Assembly (NCBI GenBank): GCA_002423025.1
Contig: DIUN01000046.1
Span: 34,752 to 54,138 of the forward strand
Length of the DNA: 19,387 nucleotides
Source: Sphingomonadales bacterium UBA6157
GTDB lineage: Bacteria > Pseudomonadota > Alphaproteobacteria > Sphingomonadales > Sphingomonadaceae
Direction of reading: 5' to 3'
Made by a program: the position numbers and the translations under genes. Under the pieces are notes generated by a model that searched no databases, had not been told where the DNA came from, and saw only the letters and a program-made list of their open reading frames with translations. Shown here one piece after another: positions 1-6,733 of the stretch. The stretch's first letter is position 1; each line of letters starts with the position of its first letter.

Positions 1-9
1 CCCATCGGA

Positions 10-912
10 TCAAACCGTCTTGCCACCCTTGGCCAATGCCGCGCCAAGCAAGCGGAACTCCTCGGCACGCGGGCTGCCGGTGCGCCAGGCCAGCGCCACG
101 GTGCGCGAGGCGCCGCCCGTCACCGGGCGCGCAATTAGGCCGGTGCCCTCGATAATGCCGGCGTCCAGCGCCAGCCTCGGCACCAGCGTCTGCCCCAGCC
201 GCCCGGCCACCATCTGCACCAGCGTAACCAGCGATGTGCCACGCGCGCCAGGATCGGCGCGCAGCTCGGGGCGGCCGCAGGCGGCCAGCGCCTGATCTTT
301 GAGGCAATGACCATCCTCCAGCAGCAGCAGGTGCGTGGCATCGATGGCGGAGGGCGCCACGGTCGGCGGCGGATCAATCATGTCGCCGGCGTGGAAGACC
401 AGGTAAAACTCGTCCTCGAATAGCGGCATCGTTTCCACCGTTCCGCACTCCCACGGCAGCGCCAGCAACACGGCATCGAGCGTGCCACGGGACAGCTCCT
501 CGCAGGCAGCGCCGCTCATCTCCTCGCGCAGGTAGAGCTTCAAATCCGGATAGTCCGCCCGCAGCGCCGGCAGCACGCGCGGCAGCAGATAGGGTGCGAT
601 GGTGGGGATGACGCCGAGCCGCAGCTCGCCGGCCAGCGGCTTGCCGGCATCCTTGGTCAGCGCGGCCAGCACCTCGGCCTCGCGCAGCACATCATAGGCC
701 TTTTTCACCACCCGCTCGCCCAGCGGCGTGAAGCGCACGATGCGGCGGTTGCGCTCCACCAGCTGCACGCCAAGCAGGCTCTCCAGCTCGCGCAGGCCGG
801 CGGAAAGCGTGCTCTGGGTCACGAAACAGGCCTCGGCGGCGCGGCCGAAATGGCCATGGATATGGAGTGCCGTGAGATATTGCAGCTGCTTGAGCGTGGG
901 CAAGAACGTCAT
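10..912 (-). CDS. oxyR: OxyR, hydrogen-peroxide-sensing LysR-family regulator
   Basis: A 300-residue LysR-type regulator, the usual family length. Residues 1-60 form the winged helix-turn-helix (RAAEACFVTQSTLSAGLRELE near 24-44), followed by a linker helix and a periplasmic-binding-protein-like effector domain. The diagnostic feature is LEDGHCLKDQALAAC, placing Cys203 and Cys212 nine residues apart, exactly the spacing of the redox pair Cys199/Cys208 of E. coli OxyR. In that family peroxide oxidises the pair to a disulfide and switches promoter contacts in the cytoplasmic tetramer. The gene is divergent from ahpC with 104 bases between them, the classic arrangement of OxyR with a target, so it probably controls ahpC and itself from that gap. 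The ATG at 910-912 has no strong Shine-Dalgarno sequence but matches the conserved N-terminus (PTLKQLQYL). Identity is firm; the target is inferred from position. Confidence 0.95.
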   Translation of the reverse strand: MTFLPTLKQLQYLTALHIHGHFGRAAEACFVTQSTLSAGLRELESLLGVQLVERNRRIVRFTPLGERVVKKAYDVLREAEVLAALTKDAGKPLAGELRLGVIPTIAPYLLPRVLPALRADYPDLKLYLREEMSGAACEELSRGTLDAVLLALPWECGTVETMPLFEDEFYLVFHAGDMIDPPPTVAPSAIDATHLLLLEDGHCLKDQALAACGRPELRADPGARGTSLVTLVQMVAGRLGQTLVPRLALDAGIIEGTGLIARPVTGGASRTVALAWRTGSPRAEEFRLLGAALAKGGKTV

Positions 913-1016
913 CGACTTACTCGATTTGTAACGAAAAGATTATCGATTGGATTTCTAGCCCGTTCCCCTTCATGTCGCAATCCGCGAAGCCCGCACATCA
1001 CTTAAAGGAGCATGTC
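913..1016. promoter_or_regulatory. oxyR-ahpC divergent promoter region with candidate OxyR operator
   Basis: This 104-base divergent gap has an AT-rich core (about 913-955) in otherwise GC-rich DNA. Seen directly: CGATTT at 922-927 and CGATTG at 944-949 are 22 bases apart, about two helical turns, with a related CGACTT at 914-919. OxyR tetramers are known to contact four spaced elements over roughly this distance, so this is the likely operator, but no clean copy of the E. coli ATAG consensus is present. No convincing -35/-10 pair was found on either strand. The ahpC ribosome binding site AAAGGAG occupies 1004-1010, six bases before the ATG at 1017. Confidence 0.45.
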
Positions 1017-1565
1017 ATGGCCCTCACCGTTGGCGATACCGTCCCGTCGTTCGTCCTTCCCGTCCAGCAGGGCGTTGCCGCCCTCCCCGCCGGTGAGACG
1101 CTCGACATCACCACTGCCTACCCCGGCAAGTGGAAGATCCTGTTTTACTGGCCGAAGGACTTCACCTTCGTCTGCCCCACCGAGATCATCGGCTATGGCG
1201 ACCTCAAGGGTGACTTTGAAGATCGTGACGCCGTGCTGATCGGCGCCTCGACCGACACCGATTTCGTCCACTACGCCTGGCGCAAGGCCGACGAGCGCCT
1301 CGCTGCCTGCGATTTCCCGTGGCTGGCCGATAACTCCAAGCTGCTCGCTGATGCGCTCGGCATCATCGTGAAGGAAGCCGGCGTCGCCCTGCGCGCCACC
1401 TTCATCATCGATCCGGAAAACGTCATCCAGCACATCACGGTCAACGGCCTCAACGTCGGCCGCAACCCGGCCGAGACGCTGCGCGTTCTCGACGCGCTGC
1501 AGACGGACGAGCTTTGCCCGTGCAACTGGACCGAAGGCCAGGACGTGTTGAAGCCGGCCGCCTGA
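1017..1565 (+). CDS. ahpC: AhpC, mycobacterial-type 2-Cys peroxiredoxin (alkyl hydroperoxide reductase)
   Basis: A 182-residue thioredoxin-fold peroxiredoxin that reduces hydrogen peroxide and organic hydroperoxides in the cytoplasm. The peroxidatic site is FYWPKDFTFVCPTEI, giving Cys53. The C-terminal resolving region reads DELCPCNW, with Cys167 and Cys169. That CxC pattern is the form in Mycobacterium tuberculosis AhpC, which is recycled by AhpD; enterobacterial AhpC uses AhpF. An ahpD gene follows, and no ahpF is in the window. The start is the ATG at 1017 because AAAGGAG lies six bases upstream; an in-frame ATG at 972 would add 15 uncharacteristic residues and lacks a binding site. The gene is divergent from oxyR, so peroxide-induced expression is expected. 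Identity is firm; the electron route is inferred. Confidence 0.95.
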   Translation: MALTVGDTVPSFVLPVQQGVAALPAGETLDITTAYPGKWKILFYWPKDFTFVCPTEIIGYGDLKGDFEDRDAVLIGASTDTDFVHYAWRKADERLAACDFPWLADNSKLLADALGIIVKEAGVALRATFIIDPENVIQHITVNGLNVGRNPAETLRVLDALQTDELCPCNWTEGQDVLKPAA

Positions 1566-1616
1566 CGGCGGCGCGCAAGCACAGCTTGCAAGCCGACTCG
1601 TAAAAGGCCGGCCAGC

Positions 1617-1643
1617 GGGGCGGTTGGCATTGCCAACCGCCCC
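1617..1643 (+). other. Strong intergenic hairpin 1 between ahpC and ahpD
   Basis: The arms GGGGCGGTTGGC (1617-1628) and GCCAACCGCCCC (1632-1643) pair perfectly over 12 bp around the loop ATT. It begins 51 bases after the ahpC stop. No T-run follows (next bases GTCTGAC), so it is not a textbook intrinsic terminator. It could be a terminator with partial read-through, or a stabiliser that protects the ahpC message and sets an ahpC-high, ahpD-low ratio. Confidence 0.65.
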
Positions 1644-1653
1644 GTCTGACGAC

Positions 1654-1674
1654 GGCGCGGGCTTGGCCCGCGCC
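1654..1674 (+). other. Strong intergenic hairpin 2 between ahpC and ahpD
   Basis: GGCGCGGGC (1654-1662) pairs perfectly with GCCCGCGCC (1666-1674) around TTG, a 9-bp all-GC stem. It lies 10 bases after hairpin 1 and is followed by CCTTCCTTGCTGCTG, only weakly T-containing. Together with hairpin 1 it makes a tandem structure in the ahpC-ahpD leader; termination, attenuation and RNA protection are all possible. Confidence 0.55.
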
Positions 1675-1748
1675 CCTTCCTTGCTGCTGCCTGCCCCCTG
1701 CCCTCACCCGCCAGCGCATCATGCGCGCGGGCACTATCGGAGACCCCC

Positions 1749-2267
1749 ATGCTCTTCACCGAACTCGCCAAGACCCTGCCCGATTACGCCAAGGACCTGC
1801 GGCTCAACGTCAGCAGCCTGGTGACGGAGCAGACGCTGTCAGACCAGCAGAAGTGGGGCACGATCGTCGCCTGCGCCCATGCCACGGCCTGCAAGCCGCT
1901 CATTGACGCTGCCGAAGCCGAAGCGGCTGACAAGATCAGCCCGGAGGCGATGAACGCCGCCAAGGCCGCCGCCTCGATCATGGCGATGAACAATATCTAT
2001 TATCGCTTCACCCACCTCGCCTCGCGGCAGGACTATCGCACCATGCCGGCCAAGCTGCGCATGAACGTCATTGGTTCGCCGGGCATCGAGAAGGCGGATT
2101 TCGAGCTCTACAGCCTGGCCGTCTCGGCGATCAACGGCTGCGGCATGTGCATTGATTCGCACGACAAGGTGCTCGCCGGCCATGGCATGGCAGTGGAGAA
2201 GATCCACACCGCCGCGCGTATCGCCTCTGTCGTCCACGCTGTCGCCCGCACCCTGCAGGCAATGTAG
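1749..2267 (+). CDS. ahpD: AhpD, alkylhydroperoxidase / AhpC reductant
   Basis: A 172-residue all-helical AhpD-family protein, close to the mycobacterial length. The C-terminal active site reads NGCGMCIDSHDKVL: Cys131, Cys134 and His138, with Glu119 upstream, match the M. tuberculosis relay Glu118/Cys130/Cys133/His137. The histidine between the two cysteines in M. tuberculosis AhpD (CSHC) is methionine here (CGMC). In the known system AhpD has weak peroxidase activity and passes electrons from a lipoyl-bearing dehydrogenase complex to oxidised AhpC. Its place 183 bases after ahpC supports that role. The ATG is preceded by CGGAGA (1738-1743), five bases away. The long hairpin-bearing spacer suggests expression partly uncoupled from ahpC. 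The family call is firm; the physiological reductant is not visible here. Confidence 0.93.
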   Translation: MLFTELAKTLPDYAKDLRLNVSSLVTEQTLSDQQKWGTIVACAHATACKPLIDAAEAEAADKISPEAMNAAKAAASIMAMNNIYYRFTHLASRQDYRTMPAKLRMNVIGSPGIEKADFELYSLAVSAINGCGMCIDSHDKVLAGHGMAVEKIHTAARIASVVHAVARTLQAM

Positions 2268-2274
2268 GCCGCGC

Positions 2275-2306
2275 CGCCACCCGCTCCGTCAAAGGAGAGG
2301 GTGGCG
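2275..2306. terminator. Hairpin just after ahpD, possible terminator
   Basis: CGCCACCC-G-CTCC (2275-2287) and GGAG-A-GGGTGGCG (2294-2306) pair over 12 of 13 positions with one G/A mismatch; the loop is GTCAAA. It starts seven bases after the ahpD stop, right for a terminator, but no T-run follows. It shares the GGAGAGGG element with the hairpin at 3421-3446. Confidence 0.5.
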
Positions 2307-2318
2307 CCTGCCGCCTCT

Positions 2319-2375
2319 GGCAAAATTGCCGCAAAGCGCCTAAATAGCCGCCAAGCGCCCGGGCTCCGTCCGGGC
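2319..2375 (+). promoter_or_regulatory. cysE upstream region: small palindromes next to the ribosome binding site
   Basis: Upstream of cysE there is a palindrome GGCAAAATTGCC (2319-2330), an AT patch TAAATA (2341-2346) that could serve as a -10, and a hairpin GCCCGG (2357-2362) / CCGGGC (2370-2375) with a seven-base loop ending exactly against the AGGAG ribosome binding site (2376-2380). No good -35 was found. A separate cysE promoter here is plausible but unproven. Confidence 0.3.
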
Positions 2376-2387
2376 AGGAGACGTGCC

Positions 2388-3074
2388 ATGGCGCTCATCG
2401 CCTATCTCGATTCGATCAAGTCCCGCGACCCCGCACCGCGTTCGCGCTGGGAGGTCCTGACCTATCCCGGCGTGCTGGCGCTGGGCTTCCACCGCATCGC
2501 CCATGCGCTGTTCAAGGCGCGGCTCTTCCTGGTGGCGCGCATCGTCAACCACATCTCGCGCTTCTTCACCGCCATCGACATCCACCCCGGCGCCAGGATC
2601 GGCCGCAATTTCTTCATCGATCACGGCTTTGTCGTCATCGGAGAAACTGCCGAAATCGGGGACAATGTGACGATCTACCAGTGCGTGACGCTGGGCGGCA
2701 CGGACCCGGCCGGCGGCATTGCGGGCAAGCGCCACCCGACGCTTGAAGATGGCGTCATCATCGGCTCGGGCGCCCAGGTGCTCGGCCCCATCACCGTCGG
2801 CACCCGCGCGCGCATCGGCGCCAATGCCGTGGTGACGCGCGATGTGCCCGAGGGTGCCACCATGGTCGGCATTCCGGCCAAGGCCGTGCCGGTGGATGCC
2901 GGCGATTATGCCAAGCCGTTCATGCCCTATGGCACGCCCTGCTCCCAGAAGTTCGACCCCGAGACCCAGAAGTTCGAACTGCTGCGTTGCGAGGTGGAAA
3001 CCCTGCGCGCCCGGCTCGACGCGATGACCGAGGAAGAACGCCGCAAGGCCCCGGGCAAGACCGCAAAGGGCTGA
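2388..3074 (+). CDS. cysE: Serine O-acetyltransferase (short form)
   Basis: A 228-residue hexapeptide-repeat acyltransferase that makes O-acetylserine from serine and acetyl-CoA, the committed step of cysteine synthesis. The active-site region is AIDIHPGARIG...FFIDHG...VVIGETAEIG: Asp64 and His79 are 15 residues apart, as are Asp143 and His158 of E. coli CysE. Left-handed beta-helix repeats run from about 63 to 165, including the VTLGGTDPAGG loop. It is shorter than E. coli CysE (273 residues), with a reduced N-terminal helical domain. The charged C-terminal tail ends in Gly rather than the Ile that docks into cysteine synthase. The ATG at 2388 is chosen because AGGAG (2376-2380) lies seven bases upstream; an in-frame ATG at 2301 falls inside the ahpD hairpin. 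The next gene follows eight bases later, so they are probably co-transcribed. Confidence 0.93.
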   Translation: MALIAYLDSIKSRDPAPRSRWEVLTYPGVLALGFHRIAHALFKARLFLVARIVNHISRFFTAIDIHPGARIGRNFFIDHGFVVIGETAEIGDNVTIYQCVTLGGTDPAGGIAGKRHPTLEDGVIIGSGAQVLGPITVGTRARIGANAVVTRDVPEGATMVGIPAKAVPVDAGDYAKPFMPYGTPCSQKFDPETQKFELLRCEVETLRARLDAMTEEERRKAPGKTAKG

Positions 3075-3081
3075 GGCGGGC

Positions 3082-3420
3082 TTGGACAACATCACGCCCC
3101 TGCCCCAGCGCAGCACGCCCCAGGTCGCCTTCAACCGTCTGGAACTCGATCGGATACTCTCGCTCTATGGCCGCATGGTCGCTGCCGGCCATTGGCGGGA
3201 CTATGCGCTCGACCTGGGCGCGAAAGCTGCGAGCTTCTCGGCCTTCCGGCGCAGCGCCGAGAACCCCGAGGTGCGCATCGTCAAGGACCCTGCCCTGCGG
3301 ACCAAGCAGGGGGAGTGGATTCTCTATGGCGAGGGTGGCGTGGTGCTGAAGCGCGGCCATGATCTGGCCGGCGTGCTCGCCCCCATCGAGCGGCGGCTGG
3401 TCAAGCTCGTCGAGGCCTGA
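3082..3420 (+). CDS. DUF2794 family protein
   Basis: A 112-residue protein matching the alphaproteobacterial DUF2794 family: ELDRILSLYGRMVAAGHWRDYALD (about 21-44), then FSAFRRSAENPEVRIVKDPALRTKQGEW and a C-terminal GGVVLKRGHDLAGVL. The function of the family is unknown and no catalytic residues, membrane segment or signal peptide are visible; it should be a small cytoplasmic protein. The start is TTG at 3082. The GAGG ribosome binding site (3073-3076) overlaps the cysE stop codon TGA (3072-3074), which points to translational coupling with cysE. The 3' end faces the convergent SDR gene across a hairpin. Recognition is from remembered family consensus. Confidence 0.85.
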   Translation: MDNITPLPQRSTPQVAFNRLELDRILSLYGRMVAAGHWRDYALDLGAKAASFSAFRRSAENPEVRIVKDPALRTKQGEWILYGEGGVVLKRGHDLAGVLAPIERRLVKLVEA

Positions 3421-3446
3421 CCCCTCCCCCGCAAGCGGGAGAGGGG
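3421..3446. terminator. Bidirectional hairpin terminator between convergent genes
   Basis: CCCCTCCCCCG (3421-3431) pairs with CGGGAGAGGGG (3436-3446), 10 of 11 positions, with loop CAAG. It begins directly after the DUF2794 stop and ends 12 bases before the SDR stop, so it could end transcription from both sides. No T-run follows on the plus strand. Similar palindromes are common between alphaproteobacterial genes. Confidence 0.6.
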
Positions 3447-3458
3447 AAGCAGAACGCT

Positions 3459-4355
3459 CTATTTGCCGCCGCCGAGCGCCACGGCGCCCTGTGCAGCGCC
3501 GGTGTCCGGCACGATCTCGCCGGTGCGATCACTGATCTCGGCGAAGCGGGCGGCGATGGTCTCGGCGCTCATGTCCTCGGGCTTCACATGGATGCCCTGG
3601 GTGAGCGTCACATAGCTGCGCTCGAAACCGCCGCCGCCGGCGTTGATCACGGCGTTGCTCGGTGCATCGTCACTGACGAGGAACACGGCGGCCGGTGCCA
3701 CCGTCTCGGGGCCCATGCGGGCGAGCAATTCGGGCGGCATCAGGTCTTCGGTCATCCGCGTCGCGGCGAGCGGCGCGATGGTATTGATGCGGACGTTGTA
3801 CTTGGCACCTTCCAGCGACAGCGTCTTCATCAGGCCGACGAGCCCAAGCTTGGCGGCGCCATAGTTGGCCTGGCCGAAATTGCCATAGAGGCCAGTGGAG
3901 CTGGTGGTCATCAGGATGCGGCCATAGGCCTGCTCGCGCATGATCTCCCACACCGCCTTGGTGCAGATGACGCTGCCCATCAGGTGCACATCGAGCACCT
4001 GGCGGAAATCATCATGCGTCATCTTCACGAAGGTCTTGTCGCGCAGGATGCCGGCATTGTTGATGAGGATATCGATCCGGCCCCAGCGCTCCTTGACGAC
4101 AGCGACCATCTTTTCGACAGCTGCTGCATCCGTCACGCTGGCGCCATTGGCCATGGCCTCGCCGCCGGCCGCGACGATCTCGTCCACCACGGACTGGGCG
4201 GCGGAGAGCGAGCTGCCCGAGCCGTCACGGGCGCCGCCAAGGTCGTTCACCACCACCTTGGCGCCGCGGCGCGCCAGATCGAGCGCATAAGCGCGGCCAA
4301 GCCCGCCGCCGGCACCCGTGACGATGGCCACCCGATTGTCGAAACGCAGTGTCAT
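3459..4355 (-). CDS. Short-chain dehydrogenase, MFE-2-like (3R)-hydroxyacyl-CoA dehydrogenase type
   Basis: A 298-residue classical-fold short-chain dehydrogenase/reductase. Seen: nucleotide-binding TGAGGGLG (13-20), VVNDLGG (35-41) for cofactor selection, NNAG (99-102), catalytic Ser152, Tyr165 and Lys169 in TTSSTGLYGNFGQANYGAAKLG, and NTIAPLAATRMT after the active site. The VVNDLGGARDGSG segment and GNFGQANYGAAKLGLVG resemble the dehydrogenase part of peroxisomal multifunctional enzyme type 2 (HSD17B4), which oxidises (3R)-hydroxyacyl-CoA with NAD. The tail of about 60 residues beyond the core fits that group. It stands alone: 83 bases downstream of phoB on the same strand and convergent with DUF2794. 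No hydratase is fused or adjacent. The ATG at 4353-4355 is the natural start though its ribosome binding site is weak. The family is firm; the substrate is inferred. It may serve beta-oxidation with the ligase and thiolase near the window end. Confidence 0.85.
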   Translation of the reverse strand: MTLRFDNRVAIVTGAGGGLGRAYALDLARRGAKVVVNDLGGARDGSGSSLSAAQSVVDEIVAAGGEAMANGASVTDAAAVEKMVAVVKERWGRIDILINNAGILRDKTFVKMTHDDFRQVLDVHLMGSVICTKAVWEIMREQAYGRILMTTSSTGLYGNFGQANYGAAKLGLVGLMKTLSLEGAKYNVRINTIAPLAATRMTEDLMPPELLARMGPETVAPAAVFLVSDDAPSNAVINAGGGGFERSYVTLTQGIHVKPEDMSAETIAARFAEISDRTGEIVPDTGAAQGAVALGGGK

Positions 4356-4438
4356 GAATATCCAAGCCCTGATTGTTGACGGCCCGGCTCTATCCCAACA
4401 CGCAGCTTCCGCAAAGAGCGAGAATCAGAGAGGCAGGC

Positions 4439-5155
4439 TCAAGCGTTGGCCGGCACGCTTTCCGCATCGATGGCATAGCCTGCGGAGCGGACGGTGCGGA
4501 TGACATCGGCCAGTTCCTTGCCGCCCGGTCCGGCATTGATGGCCTTGCGCAGCCGGCGGATGTGCACATCCACGGTGCGCTGCTCGACATACACATCGCG
4601 CCCCCACACCGCATCAAGCAGCTGCTCGCGCGAGAACACCCGGCCGGGGTGCTCCAGGAAGTGGCGCAGCAGCCGGAACTCGGTTGGCCCCAGCTGAACC
4701 GCTGCACCATCGCGTGTCACGCGGTGCGCCACGGTATCAAGGCTGATGCCGGCATATTCCAGCGCGCCACCCGAGAGCGCCGGCCGCAGCCGCCGCAGCA
4801 GCGCCCGCACCCGGGCCACCAGCTCGCGCGGCGAGAAGGGCTTGGTGACATAATCATCGGCGCCGGTCTCGAGGCCGCGAATCCGGTCCGCCTCCTCGGC
4901 GCGGGCGGTGAGCATCACGATCGGCAGGTTGGCCGTGGCCGGGGCGCGGCGCAGGCGGCGGCACACCTCGATGCCGGAGAGGTTGGCGATCATCCAGTCC
5001 AGGATCACCAGGTCCGGCTTTTCCTCCTGGGCGAGCACGAGCGCTTCCTCGCCATCATCCGTGCGGATGACATCGAAGCCCTCTTTTTCAAGGTTGTAGG
5101 TGATGAGTTCGACAAGGTTGGCATCGTCTTCAACCAGCAGGATCCTGGGGCGCAT
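4439..5155 (-). CDS. phoB: PhoB, phosphate-regulon response regulator
   Basis: A 238-residue OmpR/PhoB-type regulator. The receiver domain (1-120) has the acidic pair Asp10/Asp11, phosphoacceptor Asp53 (LVILDWMI), Thr83 and Lys105 (YVTKPFSP). The winged-helix domain (about 130-230) carries LGPTEFRLLRHFLEHPGRVF and the recognition region YVEQRTVDVHIRRLRKAIN. Phosphorylated PhoB binds Pho boxes and activates phosphate-starvation genes; the box at 10673-10701 is the evident target here. Where most receivers have proline four residues after the aspartate, this one has Ala57 (DWMIANLSG). The gene ends the pst cluster, 46 bases after phoU. Upstream of its ATG a GGAG lies about 10 bases away, so translation may be modest. 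Identity is firm from sequence plus context. Confidence 0.95.
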   Translation of the reverse strand: MRPRILLVEDDANLVELITYNLEKEGFDVIRTDDGEEALVLAQEEKPDLVILDWMIANLSGIEVCRRLRRAPATANLPIVMLTARAEEADRIRGLETGADDYVTKPFSPRELVARVRALLRRLRPALSGGALEYAGISLDTVAHRVTRDGAAVQLGPTEFRLLRHFLEHPGRVFSREQLLDAVWGRDVYVEQRTVDVHIRRLRKAINAGPGGKELADVIRTVRSAGYAIDAESVPANA

Positions 5156-5182
5156 CTAGGTTCGTCTCCGCTTGTCGAGGCT

Positions 5183-5208
5183 GGGCTCAGACTGACCGGG
5201 GTCAGCCC
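5183..5208. other. Small overlapping hairpins at the phoU stop / phoB leader
   Basis: CTGACC and GGTCAG form a palindrome at 5192-5205 that overlaps the phoU stop codon (5202-5204). A competing pair GGGCT (5183-5187) / AGCCC (5204-5208) shares bases with it. The stems are short. They could tune phoB translation from the operon message, but chance is not excluded. Confidence 0.25.
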
Positions 5209-5921
5209 GAAGTGTCGGGGCTTGAGAAGGTCGAGGTGTCGTCGCTCTTGGGGCGGTCCATCAGATGCTCGCCGGTCACGGCAAAGTGCACCATCTCGCC
5301 AACGCTGGTGGCATGGTCGCCAATGCGCTCGAGGTTCTTGGCGACGAACAGCAGGTGGGTCGAAGGCGTGATGTAATGCGGATTTTCCATCATGAAGGTC
5401 AGCAGCGAGCGGAACAGGCTGTTGTAGAAATCATCGACGCCGCGGTCCCGCTCGCACACGGCGCGCGCCAGCTCGACATTGCGATCAACAAAGGCGTCAA
5501 GCACGTCCTTGATCATGCTCACCACCACCCGCGCCATCTCGGGCACGATGATCGCCGGCTCGATCGGCTGGGCCTGCGCCAGTACCGAGGCGCGCTTGGC
5601 GATGTTCTTGGCATAGTCGCCGATCCGCTCGAGCACGCCGGCGATCTTCAGCGCCGCCACGATCTCGCGCAGATCGTCAGCCATCGGCGCGCGCAGGGCG
5701 ATGATCCGCACGGCCAGGGCTTCTGCCTCGGTCTCCAGCGCATCGATGCGGGCATCCTCCAGCACCACCTTGGCGGCAGCCTCGACATTGCGCGTCACCA
5801 GCGCATCGACAGCGGCGCTGATCTGCACTTCGCAAAGCCCTCCCATGCGCGAGATGATCGAGCGCAGCTGGGCGATGTCCTCATCGAAGGACTTGACCGT
5901 ATGGCGGGTGACTTCATTCAT
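5202..5921 (-). CDS. phoU: PhoU, phosphate signalling and transport regulator
   Basis: A 239-residue protein with two PhoU three-helix repeats. The metal-cluster motifs are duplicated: LERIGDYAKNIAKR (Glu98, Asp102) and LERIGDHATSVGE (Glu198, Asp202). In known systems cytoplasmic PhoU links PstB to PhoR and keeps PhoR in its phosphatase state when phosphate is plentiful. The start is the ATG at 5919-5921 (MNEVTRHTVKSFDED), preceded by GGAAG seven bases away; the reading frame stays open further upstream to about 6305 but that part is antisense-frame noise over pstB. It lies 26 bases after pstB and 46 before phoB, in one operon. The tail (225-239) is acidic and Ser/Thr-rich and looks disordered. 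Confidence 0.95.
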   Translation of the reverse strand: MNEVTRHTVKSFDEDIAQLRSIISRMGGLCEVQISAAVDALVTRNVEAAAKVVLEDARIDALETEAEALAVRIIALRAPMADDLREIVAALKIAGVLERIGDYAKNIAKRASVLAQAQPIEPAIIVPEMARVVVSMIKDVLDAFVDRNVELARAVCERDRGVDDFYNSLFRSLLTFMMENPHYITPSTHLLFVAKNLERIGDHATSVGEMVHFAVTGEHLMDRPKSDDTSTFSSPDTSG

Positions 5922-5947
5922 GACGATGCTTCCCTGCAGTCGCTCGA

Positions 5948-6729
<782 letters not shown>

Positions 6730-6733
<4 letters not shown>

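Noticed and set aside
2340..3134. 264-codon minus-strand frame opposite cysE
   Set aside because: Composition bias only; cysE has catalytic residues and a strong ribosome binding site.
4356..4438. Terminator or promoter in the phoB-SDR gap
   Set aside because: I saw no stable hairpin and no convincing -35/-10 pair in these 83 bases.
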